Assembly: GCA_014872805.1 (NCBI GenBank)
Contig: WKFN01000005.1
Location: 77,317-141,316, forward strand
Source of the DNA: Opacimonas sp014872805
GTDB taxonomy: Bacteria > Pseudomonadota > Gammaproteobacteria > Enterobacterales > Alteromonadaceae
Length of the DNA stretch: 64,000 bases
Reading direction: 5' to 3'
Shown here: positions 15,284-23,414 of the stretch, piece after piece
Layout of the letters: each line of letters starts with the position of its first letter
How positions within the stretch are numbered: position 1 is the first letter of the stretch
Translations under genes and position numbers: made by a program
The notes under the pieces: generated by a model
Told to the model about the DNA's origin: nothing
What the model saw: the letters and a program-made list of their open reading frames with translations, nothing else
Databases searched by the model: none

Positions 15284-16156
15284 CTAATCCACTGGACGCT
15301 GCAACCTTCGTGTCCACAACGCGCCAGCCATCGCCAACCCAAACCCAGGCAGGGTCCACCAGGACGGTATTTCACCGACAATCGGCCAGGCAAAAAACGC
15401 CCCCATCGCAGGCACCAAAAACATGATCGCGGTGGCTTGCGCCAACGAACCGGTTCTGACCAAAGCGAACATCAAGAGCATGCCAATCACAGTATTGACG
15501 ACAACCAAATGCCCAACGCTCCACAACAGTGCCTCCGACGGAACATAAACCACGCCCTCAACGAGCCAAGCGAGTGGAGCTGCAATCACTGCGGCAAAAC
15601 AATATTGCACCCAAGTGGCGGTAACCGGATGAACGTGCAGTGTACGATTCTTCTCGATGACTTGCCCAACCGACATGCCCAAAACCGCCACAAATCCCAA
15701 TAACGCCCCCAGCAAATACCCCGTTTGCCCATCCATATTCAAGCCGACAATCCACCCCGCACCGGCAAGCCCGAGCCCTAACGCACACCAAGTCTGCCAA
15801 GATGGCCAACTTCGGATATACAAGGCACTGGCCAAAATAATCAACGCCGGTTGTGACGCCGCAATTAAGGCCATAATGCTCGCACTTGCGCCAAGTTTCA
15901 TTCCGACATACATGGTGCCAAAATGCCCAATATGCAAAAACACACCGGTCGCAGCGAGTTGTTTGATAGTAGATAGAGGGGGCAGGGATAATCGCATGAC
16001 GATCACAAAGGGCGTGACAAATAACGCCGCCCCAACGAACCGGTAGGCGAGAAGATTAAACGGCTCGGTGTATTCCAAAGCCAGCTTGGCCACCGCGTAA
16101 CCCGTTGACCAGACAACTAAAAACAGCCAAGGAAGAAGGCGTGTGAACATCGGCAT
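15284..16156 (-). CDS. EamA/DMT-family membrane transporter
   Basis: An inner-membrane exporter of the drug/metabolite transporter superfamily with ten predicted helices in two EamA halves. It begins MFTRLLPWLFLVVWSTGYAVAKLALEYTEPFNLLAYRF, a very typical first half. The second half has the repeated pattern (GMSVGQVIEKNRTLHVHPVTATWVQYCFAAVIAAPLAWL). The ATG at 16156 is chosen because a longer reading (to 16204) would run through a terminator hairpin at 16171-16196. About 290 residues is normal for the family. Substrate unknown, with amino acids or metabolites likely. The gene's higher GC suggests different codon use from its LuxR-type neighbours. Confidence 0.85.
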   Translation of the reverse strand: MPMFTRLLPWLFLVVWSTGYAVAKLALEYTEPFNLLAYRFVGAALFVTPFVIVMRLSLPPLSTIKQLAATGVFLHIGHFGTMYVGMKLGASASIMALIAASQPALIILASALYIRSWPSWQTWCALGLGLAGAGWIVGLNMDGQTGYLLGALLGFVAVLGMSVGQVIEKNRTLHVHPVTATWVQYCFAAVIAAPLAWLVEGVVYVPSEALLWSVGHLVVVNTVIGMLLMFALVRTGSLAQATAIMFLVPAMGAFFAWPIVGEIPSWWTLPGFGLAMAGALWTRRLQRPVD

Positions 16157-16170
16157 ACCCGTGACATAAA

Positions 16171-16196
16171 ATCGCCATGCTAGATGGCATGGCGAT
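16171..16196 (-). terminator. Terminator after homocysteine methyltransferase gene
   Basis: A perfect 10-bp stem ATCGCCATGC / GCATGGCGAT with a 6-nt loop, followed on the minus strand by TTTTAT. It lies 70 bp after the end of the upstream minus-strand gene and just before the EamA start. Confidence 0.75.
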
Positions 16197-16266
16197 AAAC
16201 ACAAGTACGTCTTTGGTCGTATGCTATAAATGCAGTTTGTTCTCGCCTATGAGTGATGCAAAAGCG

Positions 16267-17199
16267 TTAGCCTAACTTAGCCTTTACCGCATGGATATGT
16301 TCTGGAGTGACTTCACAACAGCCACCGATAATTCGTGCCCCTTGTGCAAACCATTGCACCGCAAACTCAGCGTATTGCGCGGGCGCTAAATCTTGTCGAC
16401 TTTGCAAAGTACTGACCGTTTCCCCAGGGTATAACGACTCGACGCTGACAAATCCATTAGCATAAGCCCCTGTGGTAACACCTAAACTTTGTAATTGAGG
16501 TAACGCCGCCGTGATGGCTTCGGGGCGAGAGCAGTTTAGGAGGACTGCATCGGGCTGATGCTCAGCAATCGTCATTAGGGCCTCGCGTAATGGCTCACCC
16601 CCTCGTAGGGTCTGAGGCGCGCTATCTGATACTGAAAAGGCCACCCAGACGGGTTTACCTGATGCTTTAGCTGCCGTACACGCTGCGGTTGCCTCGGCAG
16701 TAGAGGACATGGTTTCACACAAAAACACATCACAGTCGCTTTGTAATGCCACTAACTGTTGGTAGCTTGCCAATGACTGGGCAAAATCCGGTGCTACATC
16801 GGGTCGATAACTAGCCAATAAAGGCGGTAAACATCCAGCAATCAACACATCCTCTTTCCCTGAGGCGGTAATGGCTTCTTGCGCAGCGTTAAACGCCTTT
16901 TCATGTAACGTTTCTAGCCAGTCCAATGCGTCATTCGCGACGAGTCTGTCGGGCGTTGCGGTGTAGGTGTTTAAGGTAATGACATCGGCGCCTGCGGCAA
17001 TAAACTCAGCGTGAAGCTCAGTGACTAATTCAGGTTCATAAAACATGATATCGCTTGACCAAAGATTAGACAGCGGGCGTTTGGAGCGCTGAATCAGAGT
17101 TTGCCCCATCCCCCCATCAAGACAAATAAATGCGTTGCCGTTCAGACCAGAAAGACCTGCCAGCGTCTGCACAGGAAGAGAAGTCGTTTTATGCGTCAT
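16267..17199 (-). CDS. Homocysteine S-methyltransferase family protein
   Basis: A protein of about 310 residues of the zinc-dependent homocysteine methyltransferase family, close to MmuM. It would use S-methylmethionine or another methyl donor to make methionine from homocysteine. The N terminus has the LDGGMGQTL signature near residue 27. The zinc ligands are visible as the Cys of LLNCSRPEA and the Cys pair of IIGGCCEVTPEHI near the C terminus. The ATG at 17199 is used, since the longer frame to 17226 would start with TTG and adds nine poorly fitting residues. It stands alone and ends before a terminator. The methyl donor is not certain. Confidence 0.85.
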   Translation of the reverse strand: MTHKTTSLPVQTLAGLSGLNGNAFICLDGGMGQTLIQRSKRPLSNLWSSDIMFYEPELVTELHAEFIAAGADVITLNTYTATPDRLVANDALDWLETLHEKAFNAAQEAITASGKEDVLIAGCLPPLLASYRPDVAPDFAQSLASYQQLVALQSDCDVFLCETMSSTAEATAACTAAKASGKPVWVAFSVSDSAPQTLRGGEPLREALMTIAEHQPDAVLLNCSRPEAITAALPQLQSLGVTTGAYANGFVSVESLYPGETVSTLQSRQDLAPAQYAEFAVQWFAQGARIIGGCCEVTPEHIHAVKAKLG

Positions 17200-17360
17200 T
17201 AAGCCACTTAAAATAAACCTAAACAATGCGCTATGATACCTCGTATAAGCACAATAATGAAATCGTATGCATTGCCCATAAAGTGTTAATTTAATGTAAG
17301 CTAATCCAATATTGTAAGAGTATTTTGTATTAATCGGCTATGTGATTAAGGGATAAAATA

Positions 17361-19268
17361 ATGACAAAAAGCACTTCGCATATCATTGCGTCAGCAATAG
17401 CGGCGACCGCATTAGGCGCAGGTCTAATAGCTTGTTCACCTGCTAAACAAACCGCTGAACCAGCCAATGCCCATCAAGAGGGATACATTGTGGCGCAACC
17501 TGAGCATGTTAAACCTGTTGTGTATCAGGTGTTTACTCGATTGTTTGGCAACACCAATACGACCAATAAGCCATGGGGCACGGTAGCAGAAAATGGCGTG
17601 GGCAAAATGTCTGATTTCACCGATGAGGCACTGATGGGGATCCGTGAACTTGGTGTGTCACATATTTGGTATACGGGGATCCCGCACCATGCATTGGTCG
17701 CTGATTATACTGAGTATGGTATTTCATTGGACGATCCGGATGTGATCAAAGGACGCGCCGGTTCACCTTATGCAGTCAAAGATTATTATTCAGTGAATCC
17801 CGATTTGGCAGATGATCCAGCCAATCGCATGGCAGAGTTTGAAGCACTCGTTCAGCGCACTCACAAACATGGCATGAAGGTATTAATTGATATCGTACCC
17901 AATCACGTGGCGCGACAATACGAGTCATTGGGCAAGCCAGACGGAGTTGAGGACTTTGGTGCGAATGATGACACCAGTGTGGAGTATGCACGCGATAACA
18001 ATTTTTATTACATTCCAGGTCAAGATTTTATGGTGCCTGAGCCGACCGATGGCTATCAGGCATTAGGCGGTGATTCTGCGCCTTTACTCGATGGAAAATT
18101 TGTAGAAAGCCCGGCCAAATGGACGGGTAACGGCTCGCGTTTAGCGCAACCGAACATCAATGACTGGTATGAGACAGTCAAAGTCAATTATGGCGTTCGC
18201 CCTGACGGGACCTATGATTTTCCAACGCTGCCAAAAGAATATCGCAAAAAAGGACTCGCTGAGCATCATGCCTTTTGGCAGGACAAAGACTTGCCAGATT
18301 CGTGGTATAAGTTTGAACACATTGTGCACTTTTGGTTAGATAAAGGCGTCGATGGCTTTCGCTTTGATATGGCCGAAATGGTGCCGGTTGAGTTTTGGTC
18401 GTTTTTGAATTCCTCCATTAAAAACAAAAATCCTGATGCCTTTTTATTGGCTGAAGTCTACAATCCGAGCCTGTTCCGTGATTATTTACATTTAGGCAAA
18501 ATGGATTACCTGTATGACAAAGTGGATTTTTATGATTCGCTCAAATGGGTCATTCAAGGTCACGGCAGTACCGATGCACTTGAGCGCATTCAATCGGAAG
18601 TGCGTGACATTGAAGAACACATGCTGCACTTTTTAGAAAACCACGATGAGCAGCGCATTGCCAGTCCAGATTTTGCAGGTGACATGCACAAAGGCAAGCC
18701 TATGCTGGTTGTTTCAGCGCTGATCAGTCGCTCACCGACCATGTTGTATTTTGGTCAAGAGGTAGGTGAAGATGGTTCAGAAGCCCCCGGCTTTGGTGGA
18801 CCCACGCGTACGTCGATTTTCGATTACATGGGGGTACCTGCACATCAGCGCTGGATGAACGAGGGTAAGTTTGACGGTGGTCAGCTCACAGAGGAAGAAA
18901 AAGCGTTACGTGAGTTTCATATTAAAGTGATGGACATCGCGGCATTTCATCCCGCCATGGCAGGTGAATATATTTCTCTGCACAGCGCGAATAAAGCCAC
19001 TGAAGGTTATACTGACAAGCACTTTGCGTTCACTCGATTTACCCTGGAAGACCGTTTGATTGTGGTGAATAATTTCACCATTGAACCCATGCAAACGACC
19101 CTTACGATTCCCGCAGCGGTGGTGTCGCAATTACAGCTGCGCGAGGGGGATAATGCACTGAAAAATTTGCTTTCTGATGCGGATTATATGTTACGTGTAA
19201 TTGACGGTGTAGGCGAGCTAACCCTTAATTTGCAAGGGCTTGAATCGGTTGTGCTTGAGGTCAACTAA
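17361..19268 (+). CDS. Exported GH13 alpha-amylase-family lipoprotein
   Basis: A 635-residue glycoside hydrolase of family 13 that cuts alpha-1,4 (or 1,6) glucosidic bonds. The signal ends in LIAC, so Cys25 would be lipidated and the enzyme anchored in the cell envelope. The usual GH13 regions are present: DIVPNHVA (region I), GFRFDMAEM with nucleophile Asp336, LLAEVYNP with acid/base Glu365, and LENHDEQR with Asp429. The C-terminal domain is a short beta sandwich. The gene is 1 bp from the GH31 gene that follows, so the two form an operon, probably for breakdown of maltodextrins or a branched alpha-glucan at the surface or in the periplasm. No TonB receptor or MalR-type regulator is near. 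Confidence 0.9.
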   Translation: MTKSTSHIIASAIAATALGAGLIACSPAKQTAEPANAHQEGYIVAQPEHVKPVVYQVFTRLFGNTNTTNKPWGTVAENGVGKMSDFTDEALMGIRELGVSHIWYTGIPHHALVADYTEYGISLDDPDVIKGRAGSPYAVKDYYSVNPDLADDPANRMAEFEALVQRTHKHGMKVLIDIVPNHVARQYESLGKPDGVEDFGANDDTSVEYARDNNFYYIPGQDFMVPEPTDGYQALGGDSAPLLDGKFVESPAKWTGNGSRLAQPNINDWYETVKVNYGVRPDGTYDFPTLPKEYRKKGLAEHHAFWQDKDLPDSWYKFEHIVHFWLDKGVDGFRFDMAEMVPVEFWSFLNSSIKNKNPDAFLLAEVYNPSLFRDYLHLGKMDYLYDKVDFYDSLKWVIQGHGSTDALERIQSEVRDIEEHMLHFLENHDEQRIASPDFAGDMHKGKPMLVVSALISRSPTMLYFGQEVGEDGSEAPGFGGPTRTSIFDYMGVPAHQRWMNEGKFDGGQLTEEEKALREFHIKVMDIAAFHPAMAGEYISLHSANKATEGYTDKHFAFTRFTLEDRLIVVNNFTIEPMQTTLTIPAAVVSQLQLREGDNALKNLLSDADYMLRVIDGVGELTLNLQGLESVVLEVN

Positions 19269-19269
19269 C

Positions 19270-21642
19270 ATGAAACTAAACACCATAATAAGTGGCGCGT
19301 TGTTCGCGCTGCTTGGCTTCTCGACCCAAGCTCAAGTCACATCACACGTGCATAACGACGCAACATTGATTGTGCAAACTGAGCAATACCCGATACACAT
19401 TACTCAGCTCAATACGGGTGTATTTGAAATCGTGGTTGAGAATGAACAAAATATGCTGCCATCGTTTGCATTACCAGACAATCACACGCCTAAGACTGCT
19501 GAATTAATCCAGTCTACAGATACACTCATGTTTGGTAGGGATGGATATACAGTACACGTAGATAAAGCCACCACCCGTTTATCTTTTGTTAAAGACAATG
19601 AAGTCTTGGTTGCAGAAGAAGTTGGCGCGTTTGTTTATCCCAATATGCGTGGCTTTCGTTTTGCGATTGATGAAGGTGAAGCCTTTTACGGTGGTGGACA
19701 ACGTGTGTTAGGCATGGATCGTCGTGGCCACAAAATGCCATTATACAACCGTGCGCATTATGGCTACACGACCGAATCCAACCAGATGTACTATTCGCTG
19801 CCAGCAGTCATGTCTGACCAAAACTATGCGATTTTGTTTGATAATAGTGCGAGTGGTGAGCTGGATATTGGTGCTGACGAGTCCAATATTTTAGAATTTA
19901 CCGCGCAAGCAGGGCGTATGGCGTATATCGTGGTTATGGCAGAAGATACTGCGCGATTATCACAAAAAGTTACGCAAACCACTGGCCTGCAGCCTGTCCC
20001 AGCGCGCTGGAGCATGGGGAACTTTGCCTCGCGCTTTGGCTATCGCAGCCAAACACAGACGCTTGAAACCGCGCAGAAGTTTCGCGATTTGGCTGTACCT
20101 TTAGACGCAATCGTACTGGATCTGTACTGGTTTGGCCCCGAGATGAAAGGGAACATGGGTAACTTAGATTGGGATCGCACTGCATGGCCTGAGCCTGATC
20201 AAATGATTGCACAGCTTGCTCAAGATAATGTCAAAACAGTATTGATCACTGAGCCATTTATATTAACGACCTCTAAGCAGTGGGACAACGCGGTCAATAA
20301 CAACGCATTAGCCATGGGATTAAATAAACAGCCAAAGCGTTTTGATTTTTTCTTTGGCAATACCGGGTTGGTCGATGTCTTTAGCCCTGAGGGCACACAG
20401 TGGTTTAATCAATTTTATCAAACTCTTGCCGACCAAGGCGTAGCCGGTTGGTGGGGGGATTTGGGCGAGCCTGAAGTTCACCCAAGTGATTCACTGCATC
20501 AGCTTAATGGCGTCACGCGCACTGCTGACGAACTACACAATGTCTATGGTCATCAATGGGCTAAGAACGTTTATGAGCTATCGCGCCAACACCAGCCAGA
20601 CCAGCGCCCATTCATTATGATGCGTGCAGGGTTTCTTGGCTCACAGCGTTTTGGCATGGTGCCGTGGACGGGCGACGTTTCACGTAGTTGGGGCGGATTG
20701 CAGTCACAAGTAGAACTCTCATTACAAATGTCGGTGTTTGGTCTTGCTTACATTCACTCTGATGTGGGCGGATTTGCCGGTGGTGAGGTGTTCGATCCTG
20801 AACTTTATATTCGCTGGACACAACATGGGGCGTTTAGCCCTGTATTTCGTCCGCATGCGCAAGAAAATATTGCACCAGAGCCAGTGTTCCATCCAGGCCC
20901 TGCGTTAGACATTGCAAGGGACTATATTCAGCTCCGCTATTCTTTGATGCCGTATATTTATTCCATGGCACTAGAGAACAGTTTGACCGGCATGCCATTG
21001 ATGCGTCCGCTGAGTTTTTATCACAAAGATGCCTTTGCCCGCAGTGCTGATAGTTACTATTTTGGTAAGTCGTTCTTGGTGACGCCAGTGACAGAGTCTG
21101 GGGTGACTGAAATCGCACTCAACCTTCCGGACGGCGTATGGTTTGATTATTGGAGCAAAGCCAAACGCGAAGGGGGGCAAGAGGTCTTGGTGGATGCGCC
21201 ATTAGCGCAGATGCCGGTGCATGTTCAAGCGGGCAGTTTTGTCCCAATGTTAGCTAAGGCACCCATGCACTTAGATGACTATTCCAGCCAAGACATCGTG
21301 ATTGAATACTATGCTGATAACAGTGTGCAAAGTGCTATTAGCACTTGGTATGAAGACGATGGGATTACGCCTGACAGCATGAGTAACGCACAGTATCAAC
21401 GTGTTGTGATGAGCGCTGAGCAACGCTCAAATACGTTATCATTACGCTATGATGTCGTCGGAACTTATTTTACCGCACCCGCTCAGCGTAAGGTTGAGCA
21501 AGTGATCTATGGCTTGCCAAAGCCAACCCAAGTTTCAGTCGATGGACAGGTGTTATCATCCTCTCAGTGGCGCTATACCAATGGAACCTTAAACTTTACT
21601 TTGTCACTCAAAACGGCAGCAAGCGTGTTGGTTGCTTTTTGA
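19270..21642 (+). CDS. GH31 alpha-glucosidase family protein, exported
   Basis: A 790-residue glycoside hydrolase of family 31 with a signal peptide (MKLNTIISGALFALLGFSTQAQ, cleavage after AQA). ATG at 19270 is chosen, directly behind the amylase stop, with GAGG upstream. A longer frame would begin with TTG at 19240. Domain order: N-terminal beta sandwich (residues 1-220), TIM barrel with nucleophile Asp397 in WWGDLGEPE and acid/base Asp469 in TGDVSRSW, then C-terminal beta domains. In this family the enzyme takes glucose or xylose from the non-reducing end of alpha-linked oligosaccharides. With the GH13 partner it would finish alpha-glucan breakdown in the periplasm. Fine specificity cannot be read. 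Confidence 0.88.
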   Translation: MKLNTIISGALFALLGFSTQAQVTSHVHNDATLIVQTEQYPIHITQLNTGVFEIVVENEQNMLPSFALPDNHTPKTAELIQSTDTLMFGRDGYTVHVDKATTRLSFVKDNEVLVAEEVGAFVYPNMRGFRFAIDEGEAFYGGGQRVLGMDRRGHKMPLYNRAHYGYTTESNQMYYSLPAVMSDQNYAILFDNSASGELDIGADESNILEFTAQAGRMAYIVVMAEDTARLSQKVTQTTGLQPVPARWSMGNFASRFGYRSQTQTLETAQKFRDLAVPLDAIVLDLYWFGPEMKGNMGNLDWDRTAWPEPDQMIAQLAQDNVKTVLITEPFILTTSKQWDNAVNNNALAMGLNKQPKRFDFFFGNTGLVDVFSPEGTQWFNQFYQTLADQGVAGWWGDLGEPEVHPSDSLHQLNGVTRTADELHNVYGHQWAKNVYELSRQHQPDQRPFIMMRAGFLGSQRFGMVPWTGDVSRSWGGLQSQVELSLQMSVFGLAYIHSDVGGFAGGEVFDPELYIRWTQHGAFSPVFRPHAQENIAPEPVFHPGPALDIARDYIQLRYSLMPYIYSMALENSLTGMPLMRPLSFYHKDAFARSADSYYFGKSFLVTPVTESGVTEIALNLPDGVWFDYWSKAKREGGQEVLVDAPLAQMPVHVQAGSFVPMLAKAPMHLDDYSSQDIVIEYYADNSVQSAISTWYEDDGITPDSMSNAQYQRVVMSAEQRSNTLSLRYDVVGTYFTAPAQRKVEQVIYGLPKPTQVSVDGQVLSSSQWRYTNGTLNFTLSLKTAASVLVAF

Positions 21643-21693
21643 ACTATAATCTGGCGCTTCTTCATAATTTACGCTTAATACAAAATAAGCTGT

Positions 21694-22257
21694 TTATTCA
21701 TCGAGAAGCGCCGAAATGGTTTTTACTAACACTTGGTTCTTAAAAGGTTTTTGGATAATGGCATCTGCTCCATCTATGAGTGCTGTGTGTAAGTGCTGAT
21801 TTGCTGAGCCTGACACAACAATTATTTTTATGTGAGCAAATTTAGCTTGCTCACGAGTAAATTTGAGTATGTCTAAGCCATTTATACCTGGCATATTGAC
21901 ATCCACCGTCATGACCATAGGTCGATGTTCATGTAATAGTCTGCCCGCTTGAAAACCATCTGCTGCCAAAATGGGCTCCCAATTAGATTGACGAATAATT
22001 CGGCCAATACTCTTTAACATTTCTACATCATCTTCAATGACGAGAATTTGGGGTTTTTGCAAAACCATTTCCATTTCTTTTGGAGACGGCATGGCATGTT
22101 CTTCACAAAATTGAGCGAAATCGTTGATGCTGACTCGATTATTCCCTCTACCAGGTAACTTATGTGCTTTTAATACCCCTTTGTTAATATATCTTTGAAT
22201 CGTTCTCGGGGTTAATGATAGTCGTTCAGCTATTTGTCCAGTCGATAAGTATTCCAT
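21694..22257 (-). CDS. HTH-receiver fusion response regulator
   Basis: A 187-residue regulator with reversed domain order. Residues 1-55 are a MerR/excisionase-type HTH (STGQIAERLSLTPRTIQRYINKGVLKAHKLPGRGNNRVS). Residues about 70-187 are a receiver domain with the acidic pair IEDD, the phospho-acceptor Asp in TVDVNMPG, the VVSGSA position and the conserved Lys in IQKPF. Most response regulators have the receiver first and another output fold. No histidine kinase is in the window, so the signal source is elsewhere. It diverges from a porin and REC-EAL pair and is the natural candidate for their control. The tail overlaps an inverted repeat with the end of the GH31 gene. Confidence 0.85.
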   Translation of the reverse strand: MEYLSTGQIAERLSLTPRTIQRYINKGVLKAHKLPGRGNNRVSINDFAQFCEEHAMPSPKEMEMVLQKPQILVIEDDVEMLKSIGRIIRQSNWEPILAADGFQAGRLLHEHRPMVMTVDVNMPGINGLDILKFTREQAKFAHIKIIVVSGSANQHLHTALIDGADAIIQKPFKNQVLVKTISALLDE

Positions 22258-22316
22258 ATATGAATCCTTTTATTTAGAATGTAATAACTTCAAAAAGTCG
22301 ATTAACAGACGAAATA

Positions 22317-22329
22317 ACAGTGTTACTGT
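22317..22329. promoter_or_regulatory. Palindrome between HTH-REC and porin genes
   Basis: ACAGT-GTT-ACTGT is a perfect short inverted repeat 14 bp before the porin start and 60 bp from the divergent HTH-REC start. It may be a binding site of the HTH-REC protein (inference from place only). Confidence 0.3.
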
Positions 22330-22343
22330 AAACAAGGAATGTT

Positions 22344-23405
22344 ATGAAAACAGCGTATTTGTTGAAAAGCTTGATCCTAAATGCATTTTGCCTGTTTTTT
22401 TCTTTATCGGCATTGGCTGGTAATAATGAAACGATAAATGCGACAAATACGAATAAATGGACACCTCAAGTGCAAGGTCTTGTGTTGTTTCGCTATGAGG
22501 ATGAGCGTTTTTCCTTCCGCAACGACCGCTCTCGCTTGCGTTTTATTGGACATCTTGGCATTGCGTTGAGTAATGAACAGTGGTCTTTTCAGTCTCGACT
22601 CACAACCGGGTTGCGTGATAAACAAAATGTCCCTGCGATTACACTTGTGCATTTTTCTGAGCAACCACAGCCGGATTCAGACATTTATGTTGACCGTCTC
22701 TTTATTCGCTATCACACTTCCCAATGGGGCGCGGTTTCTTTGGGTAAGCAGCCTTGGCCTTTAAAAAATGCAACCGATGCTTTTTGGGATCGCCAGTTGC
22801 ACCCCATTGGGGTAACTTGGCAGGGGACATCAATGCCGCTTACTTTGAGTTACCTAAAGCCATTAGATGGCGCAAGCAGTACGGTAGGTGAAATGTTTCT
22901 CGCTCAGGCGCATTTAACAGGGCAATTTTTACCGGATCTTGCTTGGCAGCTTCACCCTTGGTTTGTCTCTTATCATGGCGCACAGGCTGAATATGCGACT
23001 CGAGATACATTAATTGACCACATGTCTTGGCGCCTTTCTTCATGGTTAACTTTCAAAAACTTCCGATTGGGACTAGACTTAGGTAAGAATACAGATGCCC
23101 CCAAAGAAGATGTTGGCGATTTGAGTTGGGCGATTCAGCTTACCCATGGTGAGTTGGAACACGTGGGTAATACGCAATGGCATGTTCGAGTTTTACAAAC
23201 AGAGCGTTATGGCGTTATTACTGAATTTGCTCAAAACGCCGTTGCAGGTTTCTCTACCTCAAACATTAAAGGTTTTGATGTTCGCTACCGATATAGAATT
23301 AATCCAATAGTTTGGATTGGTACTCGGTATAGCGATATAAAAACAATCAATCAGCCTGTCAAAGAAGGTCAACGACTCCGCATTGAATTAGGTCTCACAC
23401 TATAA
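22344..23405 (+). CDS. Outer-membrane beta-barrel (putative porin)
   Basis: A 353-residue exported protein with a signal peptide (cleavage near ALAG|NN). The mature part is built of alternating strands with aromatic girdles (RFIGHLGIALSNEQWSFQSRLTTGL ... DRLFIRYHTSQWGAVSLGKQPWPL), and the last residue region (LRIELGLTL) fits a beta-signal for BAM assembly, though it does not end in Phe. It resembles the 'putative porin'/phosphate-selective porin-like group, with solute unknown. The REC-EAL gene begins 9 bp after its stop, so they share a transcript. This links an outer-membrane channel with c-di-GMP turnover. Confidence 0.75.
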   Translation: MKTAYLLKSLILNAFCLFFSLSALAGNNETINATNTNKWTPQVQGLVLFRYEDERFSFRNDRSRLRFIGHLGIALSNEQWSFQSRLTTGLRDKQNVPAITLVHFSEQPQPDSDIYVDRLFIRYHTSQWGAVSLGKQPWPLKNATDAFWDRQLHPIGVTWQGTSMPLTLSYLKPLDGASSTVGEMFLAQAHLTGQFLPDLAWQLHPWFVSYHGAQAEYATRDTLIDHMSWRLSSWLTFKNFRLGLDLGKNTDAPKEDVGDLSWAIQLTHGELEHVGNTQWHVRVLQTERYGVITEFAQNAVAGFSTSNIKGFDVRYRYRINPIVWIGTRYSDIKTINQPVKEGQRLRIELGLTL

Positions 23406-23414
23406 GCGAATAGT

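Noticed and set aside
15203..15703. A 166-residue plus-strand frame over the EamA gene
   Set aside because: Composition is His/Arg/Pro-rich with no fold, antisense to a clear transporter.
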